From DASXAI01 sp963728985 (GTDB lineage Bacteria; Actinomycetota; Acidimicrobiia; Acidimicrobiales; Ilumatobacteraceae), in the NCBI GenBank assembly GCA_963728985.1, contig CAVSME010000005.1, forward strand, positions 372,001 through 436,000: a DNA stretch of 64,000 nucleotides, read 5' to 3'. Of the stretch, positions 8,451-19,888 are shown piece after piece. The notes below the pieces were generated by a model that worked only from the letters and a program-made list of their open reading frames with translations, did not search any database and was not told the origin of the DNA. Within the stretch, counting starts at the first letter, position 1, and every line of letters begins with the position of its first letter. Position numbers and translations under genes: made by a program.

Positions 8451-10070
8451 TCAGGTGGTGCCGGGATCCCCGCCCGGGGCCAGCGTGGTGGTCGTCGTCG
8501 TGGTCGACGTGCTCGTGGTCGTGGTGGTCGTGGTGGTGCCCGACCCGTCATCGCCGTCGGTGCCGTCCGACTGCGTCCCCGGGTTGCCGCCGATCGGCGT
8601 GCCCGTCATGCCCGGAACGGACGGCGTCGTGGTGCCGGGCGTCGCCGTCGTGGGCGTCGTCGGCGTCGTCGGCGTGTCGTCGCCGCCGGACTGGACCGTG
8701 GGATCGCCGATCGCGGGGATGGTCGGAGCGGGATCGTCCGTCGCGACGCTCGTCGGCGGCGCCGGGTCCGTCGTGTCGACCTCGGGAGCCGCCGTGGACG
8801 GCGGGGTCGCCGTCGTCGCCGGACCCGTGGTGGTCGTGTCCGGCGTGGTCGTGCCGGTCGCTGCGGTGGCGCCGATGGGCGCCGTGGTCGGCGCCGCGCC
8901 GTTTGCTGTCGTGGGCACGCCGGCGACGGTCGTGCCGCTGCCCAGGCTGATCGTGGGGATGACGGTCACCGCGGCGATGGCGCCGACGGCCCGGTGCGAA
9001 CCCCCGCTCGCGGCGGCCCCGGTGCTGGCCTCACCGGCCGCGGCCGGCGCCTCGGTGGTGCCGGCCGAGCTGGACGCCGCCTGACCGACCGAATGGGTCG
9101 TCGTCGTGGGCGCCGGCGCCGCGACCTGGGCCTCGACGTAGGACTTGGGCCGCAGGGCGTCGAAGGGCTCGAACGGCATGCGGTTGGTGGCCACACCGAC
9201 GGTGGCCACGGTCACGGCCGCCGCGCCCGCGGTGGTGAGGAGCTGCGCGGTGACCACCCGCCGGATGACCCCGATCACCTTCCCGCCATAGGTGATCACC
9301 GGGGCGCCGAGTAGGGCGGGCCACTGCAGGCTGCGCAGCGGCCGGCTCACGACCCGCAGCTCCTCGACGGCCTCGGTGCACCGGTGGCACTGGTCGAGAT
9401 GGGCGCGGAACGTGACCTGCTCCTTCGACCGCATGCGGTTGCGGACGTACCGGGCCAGCTCGGACGGCTCCCGGTTGCACTGTGCCGTCGGGCGGTGGGT
9501 GACGTGAGCGGCGAGGTAGGCGTCGGCCAGACCCTCGCGAGCCCGGAACGCCAGCGCCGCCACCGCCGTGGGGGCCAGTTCCAACTCGTCGGCCAGCTCG
9601 CGCGGGGTGCGCCCCTCGATGTCGGTCTGCCACAGGACGTGCTTCCACCGGTCCGACAGGGAGGCGAAGGCCCGGCTGACCAGGTTGGCCTCGGTGAAGT
9701 GGTCGAGATCGGCGTTCTGGTAGGAGGTGGGCAGCTCGTCGAGGGCGGCGACGACCTCGGTCTCGCCCGGCAGCGTCTCGCGGGACCCGGCGCGGTCGTA
9801 GCAGACGTTGCGCACCACGGTCATGAGGTACGGGCGCATGGCCACCTCGGGGCCGCCGCCCCGGCGCATGACGGCCAGCACGCGAGCGAAGGCCTCGGCC
9901 ACGGCGTCGTCGGCGTCCGCGCTCGAACGGGTCAAGGCGCGCGCTGCAGCACGACCGGCGCCGACGTGGCGCCGGTAGAGCTCGCCGAAGGCCGCGTCAT
10001 TGCCATCCCTGACCGCGGCGAGGAGCTCGGCGTCGTCCGAGCTCTCCAGCTCCTTGACCTGATTGCGCAT
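8451..10070 (-). CDS. ECF-type sigma factor fused to zinc-finger anti-sigma domain and Thr-rich tail
   Basis: 539 residues. Residues 20-95 form sigma region 2 (FGELYRRHVGAGRAAARALT, DAVAEAFARVL, YLMTVVRNVCYD). About 125-185 form region 4 (ASLSDRWKHVLWQTDIEGRT, ELADELELAPTAVAALAFRA). From 190 a zf-HC2-like segment follows, with FRAHLDQCHRC at 221-231 (HxxxCxxC). A hydrophobic stretch at 272-294 may span the membrane, and a 240-residue Thr/Pro/Ala/Gly tail ends in long Thr runs. Sigma and anti-sigma functions therefore appear to be in one chain, with the tail probably outside the membrane. It is convergent with the BTAD gene, 7 bp apart. The low-complexity tail could be partly mis-sequenced. 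Confidence 0.85.
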   Translation of the reverse strand: MRNQVKELESSDDAELLAAVRDGNDAAFGELYRRHVGAGRAAARALTRSSADADDAVAEAFARVLAVMRRGGGPEVAMRPYLMTVVRNVCYDRAGSRETLPGETEVVAALDELPTSYQNADLDHFTEANLVSRAFASLSDRWKHVLWQTDIEGRTPRELADELELAPTAVAALAFRAREGLADAYLAAHVTHRPTAQCNREPSELARYVRNRMRSKEQVTFRAHLDQCHRCTEAVEELRVVSRPLRSLQWPALLGAPVITYGGKVIGVIRRVVTAQLLTTAGAAAVTVATVGVATNRMPFEPFDALRPKSYVEAQVAAPAPTTTTHSVGQAASSSAGTTEAPAAAGEASTGAAASGGSHRAVGAIAAVTVIPTISLGSGTTVAGVPTTANGAAPTTAPIGATAATGTTTPDTTTTGPATTATPPSTAAPEVDTTDPAPPTSVATDDPAPTIPAIGDPTVQSGGDDTPTTPTTPTTATPGTTTPSVPGMTGTPIGGNPGTQSDGTDGDDGSGTTTTTTTTSTSTTTTTTTLAPGGDPGTT

Positions 10071-10248
10071 ACCTCTCCCACTTGATCGGGCAGAACGGTC
10101 CGTACGTGAGGTGGACGTAGGAGGTACGGAAGGATGACGTGGTTTTCACACTTCCGCCACTGTTTGTCACCAGATCGACACCCACCGTCGCGCCTCTCCG
10201 AGAATATACCGGCTGACCTGCGGCTCCCCGCCGCTACGGTTGGCCCTC

Positions 10249-10441
10249 ATGGTGGCCCCTGACCGACTCCTCGCCTTCGCCGCGGCGGCCTTCGCGCTGA
10301 TCGTCGTGCCCGGGCCGAGCGTCTTGTTCGTGATCGGCCGGGGCATGGCCCTCGGCCGCCGGGCGGCGCTGGCCACCGTGGCCGGCAACGCTGATGATCG
10401 GCCTCGGCGTGAGCCTCGCCGTGACCGGCAAGAAGGACTGA
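10249..10441 (+). pseudogene. LysE-family exporter, internally deleted
   Basis: ATG 10249 opens a perfect LysE/RhtB N-terminus (RLLAFAAAAFALIVVPGPSV, then LFVIGRGMALGRRAALATVAGNA). The frame then jumps to the normal C-terminal end of the same family, MIGLGVSLAVTGKKD, stopping with TGA at 10439-10441. About 130-150 middle residues are missing, and the two ends are in different frames. A single large internal deletion explains this. No functional exporter can be made. It lies between the sigma-factor fusion gene and leuS. Confidence 0.8.
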
Positions 10442-10451
10442 GCGGAGTGAA

Positions 10452-10489
10452 CTGACGCGTTTTGTCAACCGTCAGCGCGCGTATCGCGC
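10452..10489. terminator. Hairpin pair beyond the leuS stop
   Basis: CTGACG (10452-10457) pairs with CGTCAG (10470-10475). Immediately next to it GCGCG-TAT-CGCGC (10477-10489) forms a tight GC hairpin, 14 bases past the leuS stop. A T-run (TTTT, 10460-10463) lies inside the loop of the first hairpin and not after it, so this is not a textbook intrinsic terminator. It is suggested by position only. Confidence 0.35.
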
Positions 10490-10503
10490 ACGAGATGGTG
10501 CCG

Positions 10504-13341
<2,838 letters not shown>

Positions 13342-13409
13342 GTCGGTGAAACCTACTTTCTGCTTGACTGGTCCAACCCACCAGTTCACCCGTAGGTTCC
13401 CCGCCGCCC

Positions 13410-15068
13410 ATGCCACTGCCCCTGCTGACCCGCCTGCAGCGCGCCGCCGACCGTGCTGGCGCCACGGTCACGTTCATCAACGGGCACGAGCGCGTGACGG
13501 TGCCGTGGGCGCGGGTCCACGAGGAGGCGGCGGCCGTCGCCGCCACGCTGCAGGCGCGGGGCATCGCCCCCGGCGATCACGTCGCCATCCTCGGTCCCAC
13601 CAGCCGGGCCCTCGTCACCACCATCCAGGGCTGCTGGCTGGCCGGCGCCGCATCCATGGTGCTGCCGCTGCCCATGCGGATGGGTTCGATCGACGAGTTC
13701 GTCAACTCCACCCGGGCCCGCATCCGCCATGGCGACGCGAAGCTCATCCTGATCGACGACGAGCTGGCCCCGTTCTACGAGGAGCGCCCCGGCGACCCGC
13801 CGATGGCCTTGCTGGGATCGGTGCAGCCCGGCGGGCGCAACCCGGGCGCATCGGCGCTCGAGCTGCCCGAGCCCGATCCGGAACGGCTCGTCATCCTCCA
13901 GTACACGAGCGGCTCGACGAGCGAGCCGAAGGGCGTGATGATCCCGGACCGGGTCCTCGGCGCCAACCTCGACGCGCTCGCCGAGGCGGCCGAGATGGAC
14001 GTCGAGACCGACGTGATGGTGTCGTGGCTGCCGCTCTACCACGACATGGGGCTCGTGGGCCTGCTGGCCACCTCGATGACGTTCGGCCTCGACCTCGTCC
14101 AGGCGGCGCCACAGGACTTCCTCGCCCATCCGGGCAACTGGCTGGAGTGGATCTCCACCTACCGGGGCACGGCCACGGCCGGTCCGAACTTCTCGTGGGT
14201 GCTCGCCGCTCGTGCCATGCGGCGCATGGAGGGCCTCGACCTGTCGAGCTTGCGCATCGCCCTGAACGGCGCCGAGCCGATCGACCCCGACGCCGTCGAC
14301 ACGTTCGTCGCCGCCGCCGAGCCGTTCGGCTTCCGGCCCGGGGCGGTCTTCTGCGCCTTCGGGATGGCCGAGGTGGGCATCGCCGGCACGTTTCCGGAGC
14401 CCATGCGGGGCATGCGCTGCGACGCCGTCGATCGCGTCGTGCTGGAGGAGAAGCGGGTCGCCGAGCCGGCCGATCCCGGGCTCGACGGCACCCGCCGCTT
14501 GCCCCTCCTCGGCAAGGCGGTGCCGGGGCTCGAGATCCGCATCGTGGAGCCGAGCACCGGCGAGGTGCTGGACGACCGGCGGGTGGGCGAGCTGGTGCTC
14601 CGGGGCACCTCGGTCACGCCCGGCTACTACAAGCGCCCCGACGCCACGGCCGAGCTGCTGCGGGACGGCTGGCTGCACACCGGTGACCTCGGCTACCTGC
14701 TCGACGGCGAGCTCGTGCTGTGCGGGCGCATCAAGGACGTGATCATCGTGGGCGGCCGCAACGTCTTCCCCGAGGACATCGAGCGAGCCGTCGGCACGAT
14801 CGAGGGCGTGCGGGCCGGCAACGTGATCGCCTTCGGGGTCGACGGCTACAAGGGCAAGGAGTCCGTGGTCGTGGTGGCCGAGACGCGCGGCGCCGATCGT
14901 GGCGCGATCGAGCGCGCTGTTCACGAGCGGGTGCTGGAGGCCGTCGGCCTGCCGGCGCGCGAGGTCATGCTGGTGCAGGCCGGCTCACTGCCCAAGACGA
15001 GCAGCGGCAAGCTGCAGCGGGCCCTGTGCAAGGAGCGCTACCTCAACGAGGAGCTGCTCACCATCTGA
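13410..15068 (+). CDS. Fatty-acyl-AMP ligase (FAAL-like, AMP-binding)
   Basis: 552-residue ANL-superfamily enzyme. The AMP-binding motif YTSGSTSEPKGVM is at 165-177; LPLYHDMGLVG and PNFSWVLAAR are typical of FAALs (FadD32-like), as is the hinge GRIKDVIIVGGRNVFPEDIE. The C-terminal catalytic Lys is in PKTSSGKLQR. FAALs activate fatty acids as acyl-adenylates for transfer to acyl-carrier proteins in complex lipid or polyketide synthesis, but no ACP or PKS lies nearby, so the partner is unknown. An FACL-type CoA ligase is the alternative. The start ATG follows the leuS divergent region. Confidence 0.87.
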   Translation: MPLPLLTRLQRAADRAGATVTFINGHERVTVPWARVHEEAAAVAATLQARGIAPGDHVAILGPTSRALVTTIQGCWLAGAASMVLPLPMRMGSIDEFVNSTRARIRHGDAKLILIDDELAPFYEERPGDPPMALLGSVQPGGRNPGASALELPEPDPERLVILQYTSGSTSEPKGVMIPDRVLGANLDALAEAAEMDVETDVMVSWLPLYHDMGLVGLLATSMTFGLDLVQAAPQDFLAHPGNWLEWISTYRGTATAGPNFSWVLAARAMRRMEGLDLSSLRIALNGAEPIDPDAVDTFVAAAEPFGFRPGAVFCAFGMAEVGIAGTFPEPMRGMRCDAVDRVVLEEKRVAEPADPGLDGTRRLPLLGKAVPGLEIRIVEPSTGEVLDDRRVGELVLRGTSVTPGYYKRPDATAELLRDGWLHTGDLGYLLDGELVLCGRIKDVIIVGGRNVFPEDIERAVGTIEGVRAGNVIAFGVDGYKGKESVVVVAETRGADRGAIERAVHERVLEAVGLPAREVMLVQAGSLPKTSSGKLQRALCKERYLNEELLTI

Positions 15069-15110
15069 GGTCCGCCACGGCCGGAGCGCGGTCTGGCACG
15101 ATCGACGATC

Positions 15111-15923
15111 GTGGCCCGCCAACCTTCCGAATCGGCGCCCCACGTCCCGACCGGCAGCAGCCCGTACGAGCTCTTCATCGTCGCGCTCTCGCTCCTGTCG
15201 CTCGTCAACATCGCATTGCTGGCGCTGCCGATCGCCAATGACACGAAGGGCGCGCTGATCGTCCTCGAGGTGATCATGTCGCTGATCTTCATCGGCGACT
15301 TCGTGCAGCGTCTGCTGCGCTCGTCCTCGAAGCGTCACTACTTCTTCCGCCAGCTGGGCTGGCTCGATCTCCTCGGCAGCCTGCCCGTGCCGGGGCTCCG
15401 CCTGCTGCGCATCGCCCGCGTGGTCCACCTCGTGCGCGATCTGCGCCGCAAGGGCGGCCGGCGGATGGTGCGGGAGATCAGCGCCGGGCGGGCCGAGGCG
15501 GCACTGTTCCTCGTGATCCTGCTGGTCTTCGTGAACCTGGAGATCGCCACCGTCGCCGTCCTCGCGTTCGAGAACAGCGCCTCGGACGCCAACATCGTGA
15601 CCGGCGGCGAAGCGCTGTGGTGGGCCATCGTGACGATGACCACGGTCGGCTACGGCGACTTCTACCCGGTGACCGACGGGGGCCGCTTCGTGGGTGCCTT
15701 CCTCATGATCACCGGGGTCGCCCTGTTCGGCGTGATCGCCGCGTTCGTTGCCAACCTGTTCCTGTCAGCCCGCGCTCCGAAGAAGGGCGGGCCGAGGAGC
15801 GAGCTCCAGGAGCTGCAGGAGCTGGTGCGGCGCAACGAGGCGCTGGCCAGCGACATCCACGCCCGGCTCGACCGCCTGGAGACCTCCTTGCGGTCGAGCG
15901 CGGGCGGTGCTGGCCGGGGCTAG
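15111..15923 (+). CDS. Voltage-gated-type potassium channel
   Basis: 270-residue membrane protein of the six-TM ion-transport family. Hydrophobic segments lie about 20-40, 46-66 and 84-96. An Arg-rich S4-like stretch (RLLRIARVVHLVRDLRR, 97-113) and a further segment (131-153) lead to the selectivity filter TTVGYGD at 177-183 and the last helix (about 194-216). A charged, probably coiled C-terminal tail (ELQELQELVRRNEAL) may mediate assembly. GTG 15111 is the start. Function is K+ conductance at the cytoplasmic membrane. The stop overlaps the convergent LLM gene by 4 bp (CTAG). Confidence 0.9.
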   Translation: MARQPSESAPHVPTGSSPYELFIVALSLLSLVNIALLALPIANDTKGALIVLEVIMSLIFIGDFVQRLLRSSSKRHYFFRQLGWLDLLGSLPVPGLRLLRIARVVHLVRDLRRKGGRRMVREISAGRAEAALFLVILLVFVNLEIATVAVLAFENSASDANIVTGGEALWWAIVTMTTVGYGDFYPVTDGGRFVGAFLMITGVALFGVIAAFVANLFLSARAPKKGGPRSELQELQELVRRNEALASDIHARLDRLETSLRSSAGGAGRG

Positions 15924-16930
15924 GCGGCGCGCAGCGCGGCGAGGACGCCTTGCCAGCGCTCCGGATCGGAGCGGTAGGGGGCGTAGAAGCTGATGCGGTG
16001 GATGACGTCGCCGTAGCGGGTCGACAGTTCAGGAGCGATGCGCTCGGGCTCGCCCACGACGGCGAAGGTGTTGAGGATCTCGTCGTCGATGAGGTTGCCC
16101 ATCTCCACCCACTTGCCCTGCTTCGACAAGGCGTTCAGCTCTTCCTGCAGCCCGCCCCAGCCATGGGCATCGAGCACGCCCTTGTACGCCGGCGTCGAGC
16201 CGTAGAACGCGATCTGCTGCTTCGTGCCCTGGGTGGCGGTGGCCAGCTCCTCTTCGTTGTTGCCGGTGACGACGAAGCTCGGGCCCATCACCTCGAAGCC
16301 CTCCATCGTCTTGCCGGCCTTGGCCCGGCCCCGCTCGAGGGCGGGGATGGTGACCTCGCGGAGGTACTTCTCCGTGGTGAAGCCGTGGCACAGGAAGCCG
16401 TCGGCGACCTCGCCCGCCACTTCGGTCATGAGCTCGCCCACGCCGGCCAGGAAGATCTTGGGCACGCCATAGGGGTTCGGCCCCGGGTTGAAGAACGGCG
16501 TCATGAGGGTGTGGGTGTAGAAGTCGCCGCGGAAGTCGAGCTTGGTCTCGTTGTTCCAGCAGTCCCAGATGGCGCGGATGGCGAGGATCATCTCCCGCAT
16601 GCGCGGCGCTGGATGGCTCCACGGCATGGAGAAGCGCTTCGTGATGTGCGGCTTGATCTGGCTGCCGAGGCCGAGCAGGAAGCGCCCCTTCGAATACGCC
16701 TGGAGGTCGTAGCCGATGTTGGCCAGCAGCATCGGGTTCCGGGCGAAGGCGACGGCGATCGAGGTGCCGAGCTCCACCTCCTGCGTGGACTGGGCGGCGA
16801 GCAGCAGCGGGAAGAACGGGTCGTGGCTGGTCTCGGCGGTCCAGATGCCCGAGTAGCCCGCGTCCTCCCGCTCCTTGGCCTCCCCGGCGGCCTTGTTGAG
16901 ATCGGTTCCGATGCCTCCGTCTACCTTCAT
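15920..16930 (-). CDS. LLM-class F420-dependent oxidoreductase
   Basis: 336-residue luciferase-like TIM-barrel oxidoreductase. MKVDGGIGTDLNKAAGEAKE, GYSGIWTAETSHDPFFPLLL, LGTSIAVAFARNPML and GRFLLGLGSQIKPHI place it in the actinobacterial F420-dependent group often annotated TIGR03617. F420 (or FMN) binds in the barrel, and the substrate is unknown. ATG 16930. It is one of four LLM-type sequences in the window (two intact, one frameshifted, one decayed), which fits an F420-rich metabolism. Upstream, 16931-17105 shows no recognisable gene. Confidence 0.9.
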   Translation of the reverse strand: MKVDGGIGTDLNKAAGEAKEREDAGYSGIWTAETSHDPFFPLLLAAQSTQEVELGTSIAVAFARNPMLLANIGYDLQAYSKGRFLLGLGSQIKPHITKRFSMPWSHPAPRMREMILAIRAIWDCWNNETKLDFRGDFYTHTLMTPFFNPGPNPYGVPKIFLAGVGELMTEVAGEVADGFLCHGFTTEKYLREVTIPALERGRAKAGKTMEGFEVMGPSFVVTGNNEEELATATQGTKQQIAFYGSTPAYKGVLDAHGWGGLQEELNALSKQGKWVEMGNLIDDEILNTFAVVGEPERIAPELSTRYGDVIHRISFYAPYRSDPERWQGVLAALRAA

Positions 16931-17105
16931 GAGGCGGGACCGTAGTCGGCCGTAACGTTGCGGCGCCTGTTCGGCGCCGACTCACTGGGCTCGGACAACG
17001 CCGCGGCCAGCTGGCCGGGCGGCGCACGGCGCCGCTCTTCCGTCCCGTTTGGGTGACCGGAATCGCGACGATGTCGCGCTTTTCGTCACACAGGCGTCGG
17101 CCGGC

Positions 17106-17987
17106 TCACGATCCTTGGTCGCGCAGGAAACGCTCGAGCTCGGCGGCCAGCTCGTCGCCGGAGGGCAACGGCCCGAACGGTTCGCCCGACCTCGGCATTT
17201 CGGCGGCCTCGGCGTCGTAGGCCTCCTCGAGCTGGCGCACCATCGTCATGTGGTCGTTCGACGCCGCCACCAACTCGTCGAGGCGCGAGCGATGGGCGAC
17301 GGCGTCGTTGCGCACCGCCACCGCCTCGGTGAGGATGCCGGTCACGTCCTTCAGGCCGTCGAGCAGGGCGACGCTGGCCGCGGGGTAGGGGACGTTCGAC
17401 ACGTAGTGAGGCACCTGCGCCCACAGGCCCACGGCCGGCACCCCGACGTCGGTGAACCGCCGTTCGAGGACAGCTTCGATGCCGGCGGGCACGTCGACGG
17501 AGTTGCGCAGGTACGGGAGCGAGTTGGCCACCTCGGCGCTGCCCGCGGTCATCGACAGGCGCGACGGCCGGCTGTGCGGCGTGGCGTACGGGTAGGCGCC
17601 GAGGCCCACCATCATGCGGGCGCCGAGGCCGACCGCCAGCTGTGACGCCGCATCGGTGAAGCGCTTCCAGTTGGCGTCGGGCTCGTGACCGCTCAGCAGC
17701 AGCACGTCGTGGCCGGCGGTGTCGCGGCCGGCGAGGAGCCGCGTCTCGGGCCACACCAACTCGGTGTTGATCCCCTCGCGGAGCAGGAGCGTCGGCCGGC
17801 GGGCGCGGTAGTCGATGAACGTGTCGGCGTCGAACGTGGCCACCGGCCGAGCGGCGAGCTCGTTCTCCAGGACCGACATGGCCGACGCCGCCGCCGCGCC
17901 GGCGTCGATCCAGCCGAGCAGCATGGTGACGAGCACCGGCTCGTCGAGCGACAGGTCCTCTTCGTGGAGCTCGTAGGCCTCGGTCAC
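17106..17987 (-). CDS. PAC2 family protein
   Basis: 293 residues of the PAC2 family, related to proteasome-assembly chaperone 2 and common in actinobacteria. Recognisable stretches are EPVLVTMLLGWIDAGAAA, YRARRPTLLLREGINTELVW, DVLLLSGHEPDANWKRFTDA, MMVGLGAYPYATPHSRPS and VGLWAQVPHYVSNVPYPAA. The molecular role in bacteria is unsettled. GTG 17987 is chosen because the upstream kinase stop overlaps it in a GTGA tetranucleotide, implying translational coupling. No proteasome genes are visible nearby. Confidence 0.88.
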   Translation of the reverse strand: MTEAYELHEEDLSLDEPVLVTMLLGWIDAGAAAASAMSVLENELAARPVATFDADTFIDYRARRPTLLLREGINTELVWPETRLLAGRDTAGHDVLLLSGHEPDANWKRFTDAASQLAVGLGARMMVGLGAYPYATPHSRPSRLSMTAGSAEVANSLPYLRNSVDVPAGIEAVLERRFTDVGVPAVGLWAQVPHYVSNVPYPAASVALLDGLKDVTGILTEAVAVRNDAVAHRSRLDELVAASNDHMTMVRQLEEAYDAEAAEMPRSGEPFGPLPSGDELAAELERFLRDQGS

Positions 17988-19075
17988 CGCAGCCGCTCCA
18001 TCCGCTGCGCGGCTTGGGCGGCGGCGTTCTCGACCTGCACGCGGAAGTGGTCGAACTGCGAGTGGTCGAGCTCGCCCAGCGCGCCGCCGACGTAGCGGGC
18101 GTACACGCCCTCGAGGATGCACGCCAGCTTCCAGAGCGCGAACGCCACGTAGAAGTCGATGTCCGTGAGATCGCGGCCGGACACCTCGGCGTAGCGGTCG
18201 AGCAGCGCGGCGCGATCAGGGAACCCGTCGATCGCGGTGGCCGGGCTCGGCCACGCGCTGGTCTCGTCCGTCGGACCCGTCCAGTACACCTGCAGGAGCC
18301 CGACGTCGGCCAGCGGGTCGCCGAGCGTGCAGATCTCCCAGTCGAACACGGCCCGCACGGCCCCCTCGGGACCGGCCATGCAGTTGTCGAGTCGGTAGTC
18401 GCCGTGGACGATGGTGGCCGGGCCCTGCTCCGGGATGCGGGCCTGCAGGGCGTCGTGCACCTCGTCGATGGCGGGCAGCTCGCGCGTCTTCGACGAGTTC
18501 CACTGGCCGTACCACCGCTTGAGCTGGCGGGCGACGTAGCTGTCGTGGCGACCGAGGTCGGCCAGCCCGACGGCGTCGAGGTCGACGGCATGGATCGCCG
18601 CCATGGTGTCGACGATCGACTCGGCCAGCTTCGGTCGGGCATCGGGGGTGAGGACCTTCTCGGCCGTCGCTCGGTCGCGGATCACGACACCGTCGACGAA
18701 GCCCATCACGTAGAAGGGAGCGCCGTTCACGGACAGGTCGTCGGTGAAGCCGAGGGCGGGCGCCACCGGCACCGGCGTATCGGCCAGCGCCTTGATGATG
18801 CGGTGCTCGCGGCCCATGTCGTGGGCGCTCGGCAGGACGTGGCCGAGCGGCGGGCGGCGCAGCACGTAGCGGCGCCCGGCGGCGTCGGTGACGCCGTAGG
18901 TCAGGTTGGAGTGGCCTCCGGCGATGAGCTCGAAGCTGAAGGGAGCGACGGCGCCGTCGATGTTGGCGGCGAGCCAGGTGCTCACGGGTTCGACGTCGAC
19001 ACCCGGCAGGTCGCCCTCGGCGACGTCGGCCTCCGAGAGGTCAGCGGTGGGGGGCTCGTCGGTCGGGGCGGCCAT
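17984..19075 (-). CDS. Phosphotransferase family protein (APH/ACAD10-like kinase)
   Basis: 363 residues with the aminoglycoside-phosphotransferase fold. The N-lobe has FELIAGGHSNLTYGV and YVLRRPPLGHVLPSAHDM; the catalytic loop is IVHGDYRLDNCM, and the DFD-equivalent is VFDWEICTLGDPLADVG. These are hallmarks of the ACAD10/choline-kinase-like branch that often accompanies acyl-CoA dehydrogenases. Cytosolic; the substrate may be a hydroxy-acyl compound (inference) rather than an antibiotic. ATG 19075 (MAAPTDEPPTADLS). The stop overlaps the PAC2 GTG by 4 bp. It is divergent from the thioredoxin gene. Confidence 0.9.
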   Translation of the reverse strand: MAAPTDEPPTADLSEADVAEGDLPGVDVEPVSTWLAANIDGAVAPFSFELIAGGHSNLTYGVTDAAGRRYVLRRPPLGHVLPSAHDMGREHRIIKALADTPVPVAPALGFTDDLSVNGAPFYVMGFVDGVVIRDRATAEKVLTPDARPKLAESIVDTMAAIHAVDLDAVGLADLGRHDSYVARQLKRWYGQWNSSKTRELPAIDEVHDALQARIPEQGPATIVHGDYRLDNCMAGPEGAVRAVFDWEICTLGDPLADVGLLQVYWTGPTDETSAWPSPATAIDGFPDRAALLDRYAEVSGRDLTDIDFYVAFALWKLACILEGVYARYVGGALGELDHSQFDHFRVQVENAAAQAAQRMERLR

Positions 19076-19172
19076 AGGGCGAAGGGTAGTGAGTCGGGCC
19101 GCCGGTTCGAGCAGGCTCGGCGGGTTGGTCGGCGCCGCCGGTCCCGTTCCGGCGCCGGTAGCCTTTTCCTCT

Positions 19173-19880
19173 ATGGCTGCTGTCGATGTCACCGATGCCA
19201 CCTTCGAGACCGAGGTGATGCAGCGGTCCAAGGACGTGCCCGTCGTCGTCGATCTGTGGGCGCCGTGGTGCGGTCCCTGCCGCACCCTCGGTCCCATCAT
19301 CGAGAAGGTGATCGACGAGACCGAGGGGAAGGTCGCCCTCGTCAAGGTCAACGTCGACGAGAACCCGCAGATCTCGCAGGCCTTCGGGGTGCAGAGCATC
19401 CCGCTCGTGGTCGCCGTCAAGGACGGCCAGCCCGTCGACGGCTTCCTGGGCGCCCACCCCGAGCCCACGGTGCGCCAGTTCGTCGAGCGGCTCCTGCCGT
19501 CGGCCGAGGAGGAGGCGCTGGCCAAGCTCATCGCCGCCGGCGACGAGGCCAGCCTGCGCCAAGCCCTCGAGCTAGCACCGGGCGACGAGGACGCCGTCGT
19601 CGGCCTGGCCCAGCTGCTGGCCGAGCGGGGCGAGTCCGAGGAGGCGCTCAGCCTGCTGGCCCGCATCCCCGAGACGGAGCGGGTGCGCCACGTCGCCGCC
19701 CTCGCCCGGCTCGGCGACGAGCCGACCGACGACTACGACGCCAAGCTCACCGCGCTGCTGGAGCGGGTCCGTGACGACGAGGACGCTCGCCAGGAGTTCG
19801 TCGACATCCTGGAGCTGCTCGGTCCGAGCGATCCTCGCACGGCGTCCTACCGACGCCAGTTGACCAGCCGGCTGTTCTAG
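19173..19880 (+). CDS. Thioredoxin-domain protein with C-terminal TPR (YbbN/CnoX-like)
   Basis: 235 residues. An N-terminal thioredoxin domain (about 1-110) has the redox motif WCGPC at 32-36 and the cis-Pro IPLVVAV. A C-terminal helical tetratricopeptide-like half follows (AEEEALAKLIAAGDEASLRQ, LAQLLAERGESEEALSLLA). This is the layout of YbbN/CnoX-type co-chaperones that hold unfolded proteins, here with both cysteines kept. No signal peptide, so cytosolic. ATG 19173. It is divergent from the phosphotransferase and followed closely by a small HEAVH protein. Confidence 0.92.
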   Translation: MAAVDVTDATFETEVMQRSKDVPVVVDLWAPWCGPCRTLGPIIEKVIDETEGKVALVKVNVDENPQISQAFGVQSIPLVVAVKDGQPVDGFLGAHPEPTVRQFVERLLPSAEEEALAKLIAAGDEASLRQALELAPGDEDAVVGLAQLLAERGESEEALSLLARIPETERVRHVAALARLGDEPTDDYDAKLTALLERVRDDEDARQEFVDILELLGPSDPRTASYRRQLTSRLF

Positions 19881-19888
19881 CCAGCTCG

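Noticed and set aside
8455..8560. Thr-codon tandem runs at the end of the sigma-factor fusion as a microsatellite or CRISPR-like array
   Set aside because: Repeats are short coding ACC/ACG-type runs in frame with the Thr-rich tail; no spacers and no cas genes.
13348..13390. ACTGGT/ACCAGT inverted repeat between leuS and the acyl-AMP ligase as a T-box or operator
   Set aside because: Arms are only 6 bp and there is no T-box sequence or specifier loop; chance symmetry is likely.
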